DNA from: an uncultured Anaeromusa sp.
GTDB taxonomy: Bacteria > Bacillota > Negativicutes > Anaeromusales > Anaeromusaceae
DNA length: 64,000 nt
Direction of reading: 5' to 3'
Assembly: GCF_963668665.1 (NCBI RefSeq)
Contig: NZ_OY764902.1
Span: 2,432,001 to 2,496,000, forward strand
Part shown: positions 24,996 to 33,571 of the stretch, in pieces
How positions within the stretch are numbered: position 1 is the first letter of the stretch
How the letters are laid out: the number at the start of each line of letters is the position of its first letter
The notes under the pieces: model-generated
Told to the model about the DNA's origin: nothing
What the model saw: the letters and a program-made list of their open reading frames with translations, nothing else
The model's database searches: none
Translations under genes and position numbers: made by a program

Positions 24996-25864
24996 TGGTA
25001 ACACAACTACAACATACCTATTCGCCTGGAACTCCTTTTGCCCAAGACGCACTGCGCGATTTAAACTTGGAGTTAGCTCCAGGAGAGCGAGTGGCTTTGA
25101 TTGGCCATACCGGTTCCGGCAAATCTACATTGGTGCAAATCCTGGCGGGTCTGCTAAAACCGAGCGTAGGACAGGTTCTTTTGGACGGCTGTGAGTTTAG
25201 CGGCGGGAGCGAAGCCGCTAAGACGGCTAGACGGCGCGTGGGCTTGGTGTTTCAGTATCCGGAACACCAGTTGTTTGAAGAAACCGTAAGCGCCGATATT
25301 GCCTTTGGACCGCGCAATGCCGGTTTGCCGGAAGAAGAGGTGGCGCGGCGGGTTTCCTGGGCAATGAAGCTGGTTGGCTTGGATGAAGCGGAGCATGGAC
25401 CTTGTTCTCCATTTCAATTATCAGGAGGGCAGATGCGCCGGGTGGCTCTAGCTGGTATTCTTGCTTTACGTCCGGAATATTTGATTTTAGACGAACCCTC
25501 TGCCGGTCTGGATCCGAAGGGCCGCGATGAAATTTATGGGCAGCTGTTGCAGCTGCAGGCGGAAACCGGCATGGGAATTTTGCTTGTAACGCACAATATG
25601 GAGGACGCGGCGCGTTTGGCGCAGCGTCTTTTGGTGTTGGATCAGGGACAACTTTTACTAGACGGTTCGCCGCAGCAGATTTTCCAAGAAGAAGGAACTC
25701 TGCTCAAATCTTGCGGCCTGGAGCCTCCAGGGGTAACCAAGCTTATGGGTGCTTTGACGCAAGCGGGATTGCCGATAAAGGCGAGCCAAGCAGTTACGCC
25801 GAAGGAAGCGGCCCAGGAAATTGCAGCCATTCTCCGGAAGCAAGGAGGGTCAAGTTCATGTTGA
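24986..25864 (+). CDS. ecfA2: ECF transporter ATPase subunit A2
   Basis: This is the second ATPase of the ECF module. The 292-aa protein from ATG 24986 ([20 protein letters not shown]) has Walker [38 protein letters not shown] and Walker [15 protein letters not shown]. The EHQLFEE variant of the Q-loop segment is typical of A2, versus DNQLVAT in A1. It overlaps ecfA1 by 10 nt and ecfT by 7 nt, so the three are translated as a unit. Confidence 0.95.
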   Translation: MSLVVTQLQHTYSPGTPFAQDALRDLNLELAPGERVALIGHTGSGKSTLVQILAGLLKPSVGQVLLDGCEFSGGSEAAKTARRRVGLVFQYPEHQLFEETVSADIAFGPRNAGLPEEEVARRVSWAMKLVGLDEAEHGPCSPFQLSGGQMRRVALAGILALRPEYLILDEPSAGLDPKGRDEIYGQLLQLQAETGMGILLVTHNMEDAARLAQRLLVLDQGQLLLDGSPQQIFQEEGTLLKSCGLEPPGVTKLMGALTQAGLPIKASQAVTPKEAAQEIAAILRKQGGSSSC

Positions 25865-26664
25865 ATAACCTTCTTGTCGGGCAATATTTCCCGGGGAATT
25901 CGGCAGTGCACGCCTTAGATCCTCGCACTAAAATAGCCGGGGCTTTAGGGTGTATTCTGATCATTTTCTTGTTGGAAAGCGCTGCTTCTTATGGCGTCTT
26001 TTTAGTTTTTTTGGCGGTGTTGATACTGAGCGCTCAATTGCCCTTTGGCCTTGTCCTTCGCTCCTTGAAACCACTCTGGCCGATTTTGCTGCTTACCGTA
26101 CTGATTCATGCCTTCAGCGGCCAAGGGGAAACATTGGCTGCCTGGGGACCCTTTGCGGTAACAGACGGAGGGCTGCAGCAAGGCGGGCGTATGGCGGGGC
26201 GGCTGGCGCTTCTGATCGTGTCGTCGTCGCTTTTAACTTTTACTACTTCGCCTATTGCGCTGACAGATGGCTTGGAGGCGCTGCTGCGTCCTGCCAAGCG
26301 CTGGGGCCTGCCGGCGCATGAGCTGGCCATGATGATGACCATTGCTCTGCGGTTTATCCCGACTTTGTTAGAGGAAACGCAGCGCATTATTAAAGCCCAG
26401 GAAGCGCGAGGCGTTGATTTTTCCAGCGGCTCTTTGCTGCGGCGGGGAAAGAATTTGGTGCCAGTGCTTGTGCCGCTATTCATCAGCGCCTTTCGGCGGG
26501 CGGACGAGTTGGCTACAGCCATGGAAGCCCGCTGTTATCGAGGCGGCGAAGGCCGGACGCGCATGCATCCGTTGCAGTATCGACGGCAGGATGCCGTGGC
26601 GGCTCTCTTTTTGCTGCTCTTTGCCTTGCTGTTGGTCTGGCTGCGTTGGGGGATGCAACCATGA
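25858..26664 (+). CDS. ecfT: ECF transporter transmembrane subunit T
   Basis: EcfT couples the ATPases to interchangeable substrate-binding S subunits in the membrane. The 268-aa protein has several hydrophobic helices in its first half and the two coupling-helix arginine motifs (IKAQEARGVDF and ATAMEARCYRGGEGR) in the second half. AAGGAGGG (25842-25849) supports ATG 25858. No S component is adjacent, so this is the shared (group II) module. The TGA overlaps the truA ATG. Confidence 0.95.
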   Translation: MLNNLLVGQYFPGNSAVHALDPRTKIAGALGCILIIFLLESAASYGVFLVFLAVLILSAQLPFGLVLRSLKPLWPILLLTVLIHAFSGQGETLAAWGPFAVTDGGLQQGGRMAGRLALLIVSSSLLTFTTSPIALTDGLEALLRPAKRWGLPAHELAMMMTIALRFIPTLLEETQRIIKAQEARGVDFSSGSLLRRGKNLVPVLVPLFISAFRRADELATAMEARCYRGGEGRTRMHPLQYRRQDAVAALFLLLFALLLVWLRWGMQP

Positions 26665-27458
26665 CCGCGCGGCGTTTAAAATTGACGGTGGCTTACGACG
26701 GCAGCGCCTATCACGGATTTCAGCGGCAACAGAACGCGCTTGCAGTACAACAGGTATTGGAGGAGCGTTTGGCGCCTCTTTTTGGGCATCAGCTGCGTAT
26801 GACCGGCGCCGGCCGAACCGATACCGGCGTTCATGCTTGGGGGCAAACTGTCCATTTTGATACGGAAGGACGCATTCCAGCAGAACGCATTCCTAGAGCG
26901 GCCCGGGGGATGCTGCCAGCGGATATCGCCGTGGTGGCGGCGGAAGACACGGATCCGTCTTTTCACGCGCGTAGATCGGCTGTGGCCAAACGCTATCTGT
27001 ATCGTTTGCGTCATGATGCGCCGGAAAGTCCTTTTGGCCGTCACTATGCTTGGATGGTAACTAAAAAGCTTGATGTGGCCGCTATGGAGAAAGCTACGGA
27101 ATATATTTTGGGGAAGCATGATTTTTCCAGCTTTCGCGCCGTAGGCAGTGCGCCAGTGCAGCCGGTACGAACTATTTTCAGCGCCGGCTGGCAGGCGGAA
27201 GGAAACTTATTGACCTTTCATGTTTGCGGCGATGGTTTTTTATACCATATGGTGCGGAATTTGGTCGGCGCTTTTGCAGCGGTTGGCCGAGGCGAGCTGC
27301 TTGTCGATGAATTTGCTGCGTTGGTTAAGGCTAAAGATCGTTCCTTGGCACCGCCGACAGCGCCGCCGCAAGGATTATTTTTGCAAAAGATTTTTTATCA
27401 ATGGGCTAAAAATGAAATTTACTTTTTCCAGGGTATTGACAGCAGGGACGTCTTTTAA
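26661..27458 (+). CDS. truA: tRNA pseudouridine38-40 synthase
   Basis: TruA converts uridines 38-40 of the tRNA anticodon stem to pseudouridine. From ATG 26661 (ATGA overlap with ecfT) the product is 265 aa: MTARRLKLTVAYDGSAYHGF. The catalytic Asp54 lies in GAGRTDTGVHA, and YLYRLRHDAPESPF and FLYHMVRNLVGA match the family. The ecf-truA-rplM-rpsI order is classic Firmicutes. The rplM promoter lies inside its 3' end. Confidence 0.97.
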   Translation: MTARRLKLTVAYDGSAYHGFQRQQNALAVQQVLEERLAPLFGHQLRMTGAGRTDTGVHAWGQTVHFDTEGRIPAERIPRAARGMLPADIAVVAAEDTDPSFHARRSAVAKRYLYRLRHDAPESPFGRHYAWMVTKKLDVAAMEKATEYILGKHDFSSFRAVGSAPVQPVRTIFSAGWQAEGNLLTFHVCGDGFLYHMVRNLVGAFAAVGRGELLVDEFAALVKAKDRSLAPPTAPPQGLFLQKIFYQWAKNEIYFFQGIDSRDVF

Positions 27459-27464
27459 TAAAAT
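27436..27464 (+). promoter_or_regulatory. Promoter for rplM-rpsI overlapping the truA 3' end
   Basis: A perfect TTGACA (27436-27441), a 17-bp spacer and TAAAAT (27459-27464) straddle the truA stop codon (27456-27458). The roughly 90-nt leader that follows, before rplM, can pair partly (GAATTCC with GGAACTC, about 27486-27508) and could be an L13-type autogenous leader; the leader function is only a suggestion. Confidence 0.8.
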
Positions 27465-27559
27465 TACTTTATGAGATTTTGCCATGAATTCCATTAGCCC
27501 CGGAACTCATTAGGTAGGAAATCATAATGAAGCCATGAGCAACAGGGAGGGAATCGCAC

Positions 27560-28000
27560 ATGAAAACCACGTTTATGGCTAAAGCGGCCGAAGTGGATCG
27601 TAAATGGTTCATCGTAGACGCTGAAGGCAAGACGTTAGGCCGTTTGGCAGCCGAGGTAGCAAAAGTGCTGCGCGGCAAAAATAAACCCATTTTTACTCCT
27701 CATGTGGATACTGGTGATTTTGTCATCATTATCAATGCAGAAAAAGTAGTTCTTACCGGTAAAAAACTGGTACAGAAAACGTATTTCCGTCATTCCGGTT
27801 ACGTTGGCGGTACGACGTTCACTACGGCTGGCAAAATGCTGGCTGACAAGCCTGAACGCGTTCTGGAATTGGCAGTTAAAGGCATGTTGCCCAAGAATAC
27901 TTTGGGCCGTCAGATGTACCGCAAGCTGAAGGTTTACCGCGGTGCGGAGCATCCGCATGCAGCACAGCAGCCTGAAGTACTTGAAATCAACGTACGGTAA
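27560..28000 (+). CDS. rplM: 50S ribosomal protein L13
   Basis: L13 is an early large-subunit assembly protein. The 146-aa product starts [20 protein letters not shown] and contains [20 protein letters not shown] and [27 protein letters not shown] precedes ATG 27560. It is cotranscribed with rpsI, 21 nt downstream. Confidence 0.98.
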   Translation: MKTTFMAKAAEVDRKWFIVDAEGKTLGRLAAEVAKVLRGKNKPIFTPHVDTGDFVIIINAEKVVLTGKKLVQKTYFRHSGYVGGTTFTTAGKMLADKPERVLELAVKGMLPKNTLGRQMYRKLKVYRGAEHPHAAQQPEVLEINVR

Positions 28001-28021
28001 TACGGAAAGGAGGACCATATC

Positions 28022-28414
28022 ATGGCAGCAGTTAGTTATTACGGCACTGGCCGTAGAAAAACCTCCGTCGCGCGGGTGCGTCTCATCCCCGGTGAAGGTA
28101 ATATCGTAGTAAATGAGCGTAAGCTTGACGAATACTTTGGCCGTAAGACGATGGAAATCATCGTAAAACAGCCTTTGGACGTTACAGAAACTCTCGGTAA
28201 ATATGATGTTGTCGCCAGCGTAAAAGGCGGCGGCACCACTGGCCAAGCCGGCGCTATCCGGCATGGCATCGCGCGCGCTTTGCTCAAGGTTGACGGCGAA
28301 CTTCGCCTTTCCTTGAAAAAAGCTGGTCTTTTGACCCGCGATCCTCGCGAAAAAGAGCGCCGCAAATACGGCCTCAAAAAAGCCCGCAAAGCTTCGCAGT
28401 TCTCGAAACGTTAA
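28022..28414 (+). CDS. rpsI: 30S ribosomal protein S9
   Basis: S9 is in the 30S head; its C-terminal tail reaches the P-site anticodon. The 130-aa product begins [20 protein letters not shown] and ends with the invariant basic tail [16 protein letters not shown], whose last Arg contacts tRNA. GAAAGGAGG precedes ATG 28022. An intrinsic terminator follows. Confidence 0.98.
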   Translation: MAAVSYYGTGRRKTSVARVRLIPGEGNIVVNERKLDEYFGRKTMEIIVKQPLDVTETLGKYDVVASVKGGGTTGQAGAIRHGIARALLKVDGELRLSLKKAGLLTRDPREKERRKYGLKKARKASQFSKR

Positions 28415-28425
28415 TTTGCAACAAG

Positions 28426-28463
28426 AAAGTCCAGGAAGAGCATTCTTTTCCTGGACTTTTTTT
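28426..28463 (+). terminator. Intrinsic terminator after rpsI
   Basis: The perfect 12-bp stem AAAGTCCAGGAA (28426-28437) / TTCCTGGACTTT (28448-28459) is followed by more Ts. A separate 8-bp palindrome, TTTTTCGC (28496-28503) / GCGAAAAA (28519-28526), lies in the remaining gap before the next gene; its role is unknown. Confidence 0.9.
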
Positions 28464-28590
28464 ATGCCGCGGTTTGTGCAATTTTTCCGACATAGTTTTT
28501 CGCGGCAGCAGGATTTAAGCGAAAAAAGTCTAATATGTTACAAATAGAACAATTTTGGAGAAGGTTAAAAAGGAAGAGGAGGATCTAGAG

Positions 28591-29247
28591 ATGAAACGTT
28601 ATTTATCTGCGTTGGTGGCAGTAGCAGTTTTAGGCACAGCGCAAGTGGCGTTTGCCAGCCTTGACGATACGAAGGAAACCATTGCCAAACAGTATGGCGA
28701 CTTCCGCATGATTATTGATGAAGACAACCAGACTTGGAGCCGCCTGGATTGGGAAGCTCAAGGCAAGCGAAAAGCGAAAATCGCTTCGTATACTCACAAC
28801 TTCAGCCGCAATGGCCTGGGGATTCAAATGGAAGTTACCTATGTCAATGAAAAACCGGGATCGCCCGTGCAGATTCAGCGGTTTACGCCTAACATGGGCA
28901 TAAAAATTAAAGAGTTTAAAGAATATTTTCCGGAAGTATATGCCTTGATTCAGCATCCTAAGGCTATGCCCTTTGCTACGTATGATCGTCGGCTTACCCG
29001 GCAATTTCAAGAGCGGGAATCCCCGGTTACGATGGGTGTTGCCGTTAAGACCGAGCCTGTCAAACAGCCGCAGTGGTTTACGCTTTTGGTCTTCAATATT
29101 CAAGATGAGGGCCGTCTGGTAAAAGACATTGCCAATATTAGCGGCGATACGTATATTCGCGAATTTACTATTGAGCGTCTTAGCAAAACCCGCGAGGGCG
29201 ACGGCATGCGCAGCGGCAGCTGGAAAGATATTAAGAACTTTTTTTGA
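28591..29247 (+). CDS. Exported protein of unknown function
   Basis: I do not recognise the family. The 218-aa protein begins with a clear Sec signal peptide (MKRYLSALVAVAVLGTAQVA, cleavage probably after FA in AFA-SLDD). The mature part is hydrophilic, with no further membrane helix or lipobox cysteine and no repeated motif. ATG 28591 follows GAGGAGGATCT; the frame extends to 28555, but that would place the signal peptide internally. It has its own position between two terminators or close to them, and the downstream gene is an RpiR-type regulator 32 nt away that may be cotranscribed. Confidence 0.75.
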   Translation: MKRYLSALVAVAVLGTAQVAFASLDDTKETIAKQYGDFRMIIDEDNQTWSRLDWEAQGKRKAKIASYTHNFSRNGLGIQMEVTYVNEKPGSPVQIQRFTPNMGIKIKEFKEYFPEVYALIQHPKAMPFATYDRRLTRQFQERESPVTMGVAVKTEPVKQPQWFTLLVFNIQDEGRLVKDIANISGDTYIREFTIERLSKTREGDGMRSGSWKDIKNFF

Positions 29248-29279
29248 CGGTACAACGGGGAGAAAGGTAGTGAACTGGT

Positions 29280-30173
29280 ATGACTGAGGAACGAAAGGGA
29301 GATGAGCTGCAATCGCAGAGCGACAAGCCCGAAAATGAGGTGTTGCGTCGTATTGCAGAGAAATATCATCATTTGGGAAAACGGACCAAGCTGGTAGCCG
29401 ATTATGTCCTGAAAAATCCGCGCAGTATTGTCTCGTTGAGCATTACGGAACTGGCGGATTGTTGCAAAGTCAGCCAGTTTACGGTAACCAATCTGTGCAA
29501 GCAGATTAGTCTTAGCGGTTATCAGGAAATGAAGCTGATTATTGCCAAGGATTTTATACGTCCTTTAGAGCATATTCATGAAGGCATCAGCGAGCAGGAC
29601 GATATCTCGGATGTAGCTTTGAAACTGGCGGAGTCGCATGTGCTGTCCATCAATGCAACGCGGGAAGTGCTGGACATGTACCAGCTGAATATGGCGATTG
29701 ATGCGTTGGAAAAAGCTAAACGCGTTGACTTTTATGGTGTGGGCAACACTAGCTGTGTTGCGTTAAATGCCTACCATAAATTTTTTCGCTTGGGCTTTTA
29801 TACTCAGTGTATTGAAGACGCTCACGCTCAGGTTATGTCGGCGTCTCTTATGGCGCCAGGCGATGTGGCGGTGGGAATCAGCAGCTCCGGCAGCAGCAAA
29901 GTGATCTTGGATGCGCTGAAGGAAGCCAAGGAAGCAGGGGCTACCACGATTTGCATTACCGGCAAGCATAATACGCCGTTGACGAAGGTAGCGGATATCA
30001 AAATCATTACTTCTACGCCGGAAAGCTTCTATCGCAGTGAATCGATTGAAAATCTGCTGGCGCAAATTTACATTGTGGACGTACTGTATGTATCGTTGGC
30101 CATGCGCAGGCAGGACGAGTTTTTAAAAACTCTGGACAAGACGCGTAAGGCTCTTTTGGTGAAACGGGTATAA
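29280..30173 (+). CDS. MurR/RpiR family transcriptional regulator
   Basis: This is a DNA-binding regulator of the RpiR family, which usually senses a sugar phosphate. The 297-aa protein has an N-terminal HTH region (LSITELADCCKVSQFTVTNL, residues about 55-75) and a C-terminal SIS domain (VDFYGVGNTSCVALNAYHKF, then VAVGISSSGSSKVILDALKE). The SIS serine-rich loop SSSGSS is complete, so effector binding is plausible. No sugar catabolic operon is adjacent, so the regulon is unknown. AGAAAGGTAGTG precedes ATG 29280 only weakly. Confidence 0.9.
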   Translation: MTEERKGDELQSQSDKPENEVLRRIAEKYHHLGKRTKLVADYVLKNPRSIVSLSITELADCCKVSQFTVTNLCKQISLSGYQEMKLIIAKDFIRPLEHIHEGISEQDDISDVALKLAESHVLSINATREVLDMYQLNMAIDALEKAKRVDFYGVGNTSCVALNAYHKFFRLGFYTQCIEDAHAQVMSASLMAPGDVAVGISSSGSSKVILDALKEAKEAGATTICITGKHNTPLTKVADIKIITSTPESFYRSESIENLLAQIYIVDVLYVSLAMRRQDEFLKTLDKTRKALLVKRV

Positions 30174-30208
30174 AAAAGGCCTCGCTTCTTGGAAGCGAGG
30201 CCTTTTTT
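30172..30208. terminator. Bidirectional terminator between convergent genes
   Basis: The perfect 11-bp stem GGCCTCGCTTC (30178-30188) / GAAGCGAGGCC (30192-30202) has the loop TTG, flanked by six As on the left and six Ts on the right. It can terminate the RpiR gene on plus and the glycosyltransferase gene on minus. Confidence 0.92.
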
Positions 30209-30213
30209 ATATG

Positions 30214-31011
30214 TTACTGCCGCAGCCGCAGCGCCGTGTTTTGCGTTTCTGTGGCGGTTCCGGGTGTAATATAGCCATAACGGCTCAGGGCGGCTAAGAC
30301 GATGGATTGCCGTTTTTTGGCGGCGTCAAAATCATTATACGGGGAGAGGCGCGACGGCGCCTGGGGCAGACCAGCCAGGAGAGAGGCTTCCGCCAAGCTC
30401 AAGGAAGCGGGGGATTTGCCGAAATAAACCGAGGATGCTTCTTGAATACCGTAAGCTCCAGCGCCGAAATAAATGGTGTTCAAGTACAGCTCAAGAATTT
30501 CATCTTTGCTGAAGCGAGCTTCTAAAAGCAAGGCTAAGGCAAACTCTTCCGCCTTGCGCCCCATGGTTTGCTCGTGGCTTAAAAAAAGATTTTTGGCCAG
30601 CTGCTGCGTGATGGTACTGCCTCCTTCGGTAATAGCGCCAAATTGCAAATTGACTAAAGAAGCGCGCAGGATGCTTTCCATATCGACGCCGGCATGTTGG
30701 TAAAAACGATGATCTTCTACGGCGATTAAGGCTTGCTGCATGGGCAGCGCAATATCGCGCAGCGGCGTAAGCGGCCTTTCTTTTAATTGCTCAGCTACGG
30801 CATCTCGCAAAAAGATCAGCCGATGCAGGCGCTGCCAAGCGTTTTTGGGCAGGCCGGTTGATTCGAAACTGGGCAACTGTCTGGTTCCTTCTTGCAAAAG
30901 CGACTGTCCTTGTTGTTTTAAAGGAGATAAGCCGTCAAAGGAAAGAAACGCGCCCAGAAAAGCAAGACAAAAAAACACAAGTAAAACACGACCCCAGCGT
31001 AAGCGGCGCAA
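30214..31011 (-). CDS. mtgA: Monofunctional peptidoglycan glycosyltransferase (GT51)
   Basis: It polymerises lipid II into glycan strands at the outer face of the cytoplasmic membrane. The 265-aa protein has one N-terminal membrane anchor (WGRVLLVFFCLAFLGAFLSF) and then the GT51 motifs in order: ALIAVEDHRFYQHAGVD with the catalytic Glu, GGSTITQQLAKNLFL, the KAEE-LEARFSKDEILELYLN helix and YFGAGAYGIQ. No transpeptidase domain follows. The reading frame is open back to 31359, but AAGGAGGG on the minus strand lies just before TTG at 31011-31009, so the long upstream extension is rejected. Confidence 0.9.
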   Translation of the reverse strand: MRRLRWGRVLLVFFCLAFLGAFLSFDGLSPLKQQGQSLLQEGTRQLPSFESTGLPKNAWQRLHRLIFLRDAVAEQLKERPLTPLRDIALPMQQALIAVEDHRFYQHAGVDMESILRASLVNLQFGAITEGGSTITQQLAKNLFLSHEQTMGRKAEEFALALLLEARFSKDEILELYLNTIYFGAGAYGIQEASSVYFGKSPASLSLAEASLLAGLPQAPSRLSPYNDFDAAKKRQSIVLAALSRYGYITPGTATETQNTALRLRQ

Positions 31012-31180
31012 AGAGATCCCTCCTTCGTTTCTTACTACTATTTTATACTCCGAAAGCCTTGCTGCCAAGTGTAGCGGGAAAATGGCTGCAAAGAACGAAT
31101 CAGAGAAGCGGGGCAAAGAGGGGCGATGGGAAGCATAGGAATGGCTCAAAAAACGCAAACCAAGAAAGGACGTGACAATC

Positions 31181-32485
31181 ATGACCATGTTCCTTGGCGG
31201 CGCTTTATTGCCGCATCCGCCAATTCTTCTTCCTGCGATTGGGCAGGGGAGAGAGAAGGAAGCCGCAGCCACTTTGCAAGCGTGCGGGGAGGCGGCTAGG
31301 GAGATTGCTTCTTGGGAGCCGGACGTGCTTGTTCTCATATCGCCCCATGCGCCGAGCAAGGCAAGGGCGGTTGCGGTGAATGCCAGCGAGAGCTTAAAGG
31401 GATCCTTGAGGGCTTTTGGCTTTCCGCAGGAAGAGCAATGCTGGAATGGCGCTTCTGAGCTGGCTAAGAGTTTAGTTACTGCTTGGGGGCGTGGGGGAAT
31501 TTCTTGTCAAGAGCAGGAACAGGAACTAGATCATGGCGCCTTGGTGCCGTTATATTTTCTGGCGCAGGCAGGTTGTAAAGCAAAGGTTGTGACTGTAAGC
31601 TTTGGAGCTTTGGCGCAGCGTCAGTACTATGAAATGGGTCAAATGCTGCGGAGGCTTATTTTGGCAGGAACCCAGCGAGTGGCTGTTATTGCCTCGGGAG
31701 ACTTATCGCACCGCGTGACTCGCAATGCCCCGGCAGGGTATCATCCGGCGGGAGAGCAGTTTGACAAGCAGGTGGTAGCGGCTTTAGGGCAAGGAGATGC
31801 GGAAACGCTGTTGCATTTACCGTGGGAACTGCAGGAAGAAGCCGGCGAGTGCGGGTTGCGCTCCATTCTGTTTTTGTTAGGGGCTTGCGGTTCAGAGCCT
31901 TTGGTGCGTCATTTATCCTATGAAGCGCCTTTTGGCGTCGGTTATGCGGTGACGCTACTGCGAGAAAATCAGCAGATGGCTTTTCCAGTAGAGCTGGCAT
32001 GGAGCAGCATTCGCCACTATCTGCAGCAGCGTACGTTGTGGCTGGGGCCAGCCGAGCTGCCAGAGGAATGGAAACGTCCAAGCGCTGCTTTTGTTTCTCT
32101 GAAGAAGGAAGGCGTGCTGCGCGGCTGCATTGGCACCTTTGCACCAACGCAACCATCCTTGGCAGCGGAGATTATCCGCAATGCCGTGATGGCTGCTATG
32201 GAAGATCCGCGTTTTGAACCCGTGAGGGAAGAAGAGCTGAAAACATTGCAAATATCGGTGGACGTCCTTTCGGAACCCGAAAAGGTGGCGAGCGAGACGC
32301 AGCTTGATCCGAAAGAATACGGCGTGATTGTACAGCAAGGGCATCGCCGGGGGCTATTGCTGCCGGACTTGGAAGGAGTGGATACCGTGGAGGAACAGCT
32401 ACGTATTGCTAAACGCAAGGCAGGTATTGCTGAGACGGCAGCTGTAGAACTTTTTCGATTTCGCGTGTGCAGGTACGGCGTATGA
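31181..32485 (+). CDS. AmmeMemoRadiSam protein: LigB-like (Memo) domain fused to AMMECR1 domain
   Basis: This is a two-domain protein of about 434 aa. Residues 1 to about 260 resemble the class III extradiol dioxygenase/Memo fold (LPHPPILLPAIGQGREKEA, LVLISPHAPSKARAV, DHGALVPLYFLAQ, IASGDLSHRV), with conserved His/Asp candidates for metal. Residues about 270-434 are the AMMECR1 domain (FVSLKKEGVLRGCIGTF, DPRFEPVREEEL). With the adjoining radical SAM gene it forms the AmmeMemoRadiSam system, whose product is not firmly known. ATG 31181 is preferred to GTG 31172 because of the AAAGGA spacing. It is divergent from mtgA. Confidence 0.88.
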   Translation: MTMFLGGALLPHPPILLPAIGQGREKEAAATLQACGEAAREIASWEPDVLVLISPHAPSKARAVAVNASESLKGSLRAFGFPQEEQCWNGASELAKSLVTAWGRGGISCQEQEQELDHGALVPLYFLAQAGCKAKVVTVSFGALAQRQYYEMGQMLRRLILAGTQRVAVIASGDLSHRVTRNAPAGYHPAGEQFDKQVVAALGQGDAETLLHLPWELQEEAGECGLRSILFLLGACGSEPLVRHLSYEAPFGVGYAVTLLRENQQMAFPVELAWSSIRHYLQQRTLWLGPAELPEEWKRPSAAFVSLKKEGVLRGCIGTFAPTQPSLAAEIIRNAVMAAMEDPRFEPVREEELKTLQISVDVLSEPEKVASETQLDPKEYGVIVQQGHRRGLLLPDLEGVDTVEEQLRIAKRKAGIAETAAVELFRFRVCRYGV

Positions 32486-33513
32486 GCGCGGCGGTGCAGA
32501 AAGAAGCGTTATGGCAGGAAGCGGCGGCGGACGGACGCATACGTTGTCTGCTGTGTCCGCATCACTGTTTGCTGAAGGAAGGAGCGGATGGACGCTGCCG
32601 TGCCCGAGGGGTACGGGAAGGGCGTTTGCGCAGCTTGATTTACGGACTTGTTAGCGCGGCGGCTTTGGATCCGATGGAGAAAAAGCCTTTTTACCATTTC
32701 CATCCCGGCGGGGCTATTTTTTCCGTAGGGTCCTGGGGCTGTAATATGGCCTGCCCTTTTTGCCAGAATTGGGAGATTTCCCAGTTGGCGCCGGGAAGCC
32801 GCGCCCGACAATTGACGCCGGAAGAATTGCTGCAGGCGGCTGCGGGTTTTGGCGGGGAGAATTGCGGTTTGGCGTTTACCTATATGGAGCCGCTGGTTTG
32901 GTTTGAATATGTCTTGGAAGCGGCGACATTGGCCAAAGAACGCGGTATGGTTGTGGCGATGGTGAGCAACGGCATGATTGAAGAAGAGCCACTGCGGCAA
33001 TTGCTGCCGTTGGTTGACGCCTGGAACATTGACCTTAAGGCTTGGGATGCAGCCGCCTATCAGCAACTGGGCGGGAATTTGGCTGCAGTGAAGCGCACGA
33101 TTGAATTAACTTCCGCTTCTGCGCATGTGGAGGTTACAACTCTTTTAGCGCCAAGGGCTGGCGTTTCTTTGGCTCAGGTGCCGGAAGTCGTTTCCTGGCT
33201 GCAGGGATTGTCGCGCCCCATTCCTTGGCATTTGACGCGCTATCATCCGGCCTGGCGTTGTCGGGAGGCAGGGCCATCTGTTGCGGAGATTGAAGAAATT
33301 TGGGCGGCTGCAGCAGTTTTGCATCCTTATGTGTATATTGGCAATATGCCGCACGCCCCTAGCGAGCGTACCTTCTGCCGCGGCTGCGGAGCGCCCCTCT
33401 TGGACCGACAGCGCCGTCTGCATTGGCTGACGCCGGAAAAAAGCTGCAGGAATTGTGGTAAGCAAAGTGATGTTTTTGGCGAAATTCACTTTACTCCTGC
33501 AGAAAGCACTTGA
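32482..33513 (+). CDS. AmmeMemoRadiSam system radical SAM enzyme
   Basis: This radical SAM protein of 343 aa overlaps the preceding gene by ATGA. The 4Fe-4S cysteine motif is CNMACPFC (residues about 89-96). Upstream is a cysteine cluster CLLCPHHC typical of PflA/AmrS-like proteins, and downstream a zinc-ribbon-like tail with FCRGCG and CRNCG pairs. The YMEPLVWFEYVLE and WNIDLKAWD blocks match the AmrS family. The substrate is unknown; tight coupling with the Memo-AMMECR1 fusion implies a shared pathway. Confidence 0.88.
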   Translation: MSAAVQKEALWQEAAADGRIRCLLCPHHCLLKEGADGRCRARGVREGRLRSLIYGLVSAAALDPMEKKPFYHFHPGGAIFSVGSWGCNMACPFCQNWEISQLAPGSRARQLTPEELLQAAAGFGGENCGLAFTYMEPLVWFEYVLEAATLAKERGMVVAMVSNGMIEEEPLRQLLPLVDAWNIDLKAWDAAAYQQLGGNLAAVKRTIELTSASAHVEVTTLLAPRAGVSLAQVPEVVSWLQGLSRPIPWHLTRYHPAWRCREAGPSVAEIEEIWAAAAVLHPYVYIGNMPHAPSERTFCRGCGAPLLDRQRRLHWLTPEKSCRNCGKQSDVFGEIHFTPAEST

Positions 33514-33544
33514 ATTAATATTCATATACATGTATAATTATTTA
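33510..33544 (+). promoter_or_regulatory. argC promoter with tandem ARG boxes
   Basis: TTGAAT (33510-33515), a 17-bp spacer and TATAAT (33533-33538) form a good sigma-A promoter. Over it lies TGAAT-TAAT-ATTCA (33511-33524), a full match to the ArgR/AhrC half-box palindrome. A second, weaker copy TGTAT-AATT-ATTTA (33531-33544, 8 of 10 arm bases) starts 20 bp later. A 12-bp perfect palindrome TATACATGTATA (33525-33536) bridges them. Arginine-dependent repression by an ArgR encoded elsewhere is inferred. Confidence 0.78.
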
Positions 33545-33571
33545 ACATAGACGTGAGGAGGTATGGGAAAG

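Noticed and set aside
31012-31359. N-terminal extension of the minus-strand glycosyltransferase
   Set aside because: It overlaps the divergent Memo-AMMECR1 gene, and a strong ribosome binding site lies right before TTG 31011.
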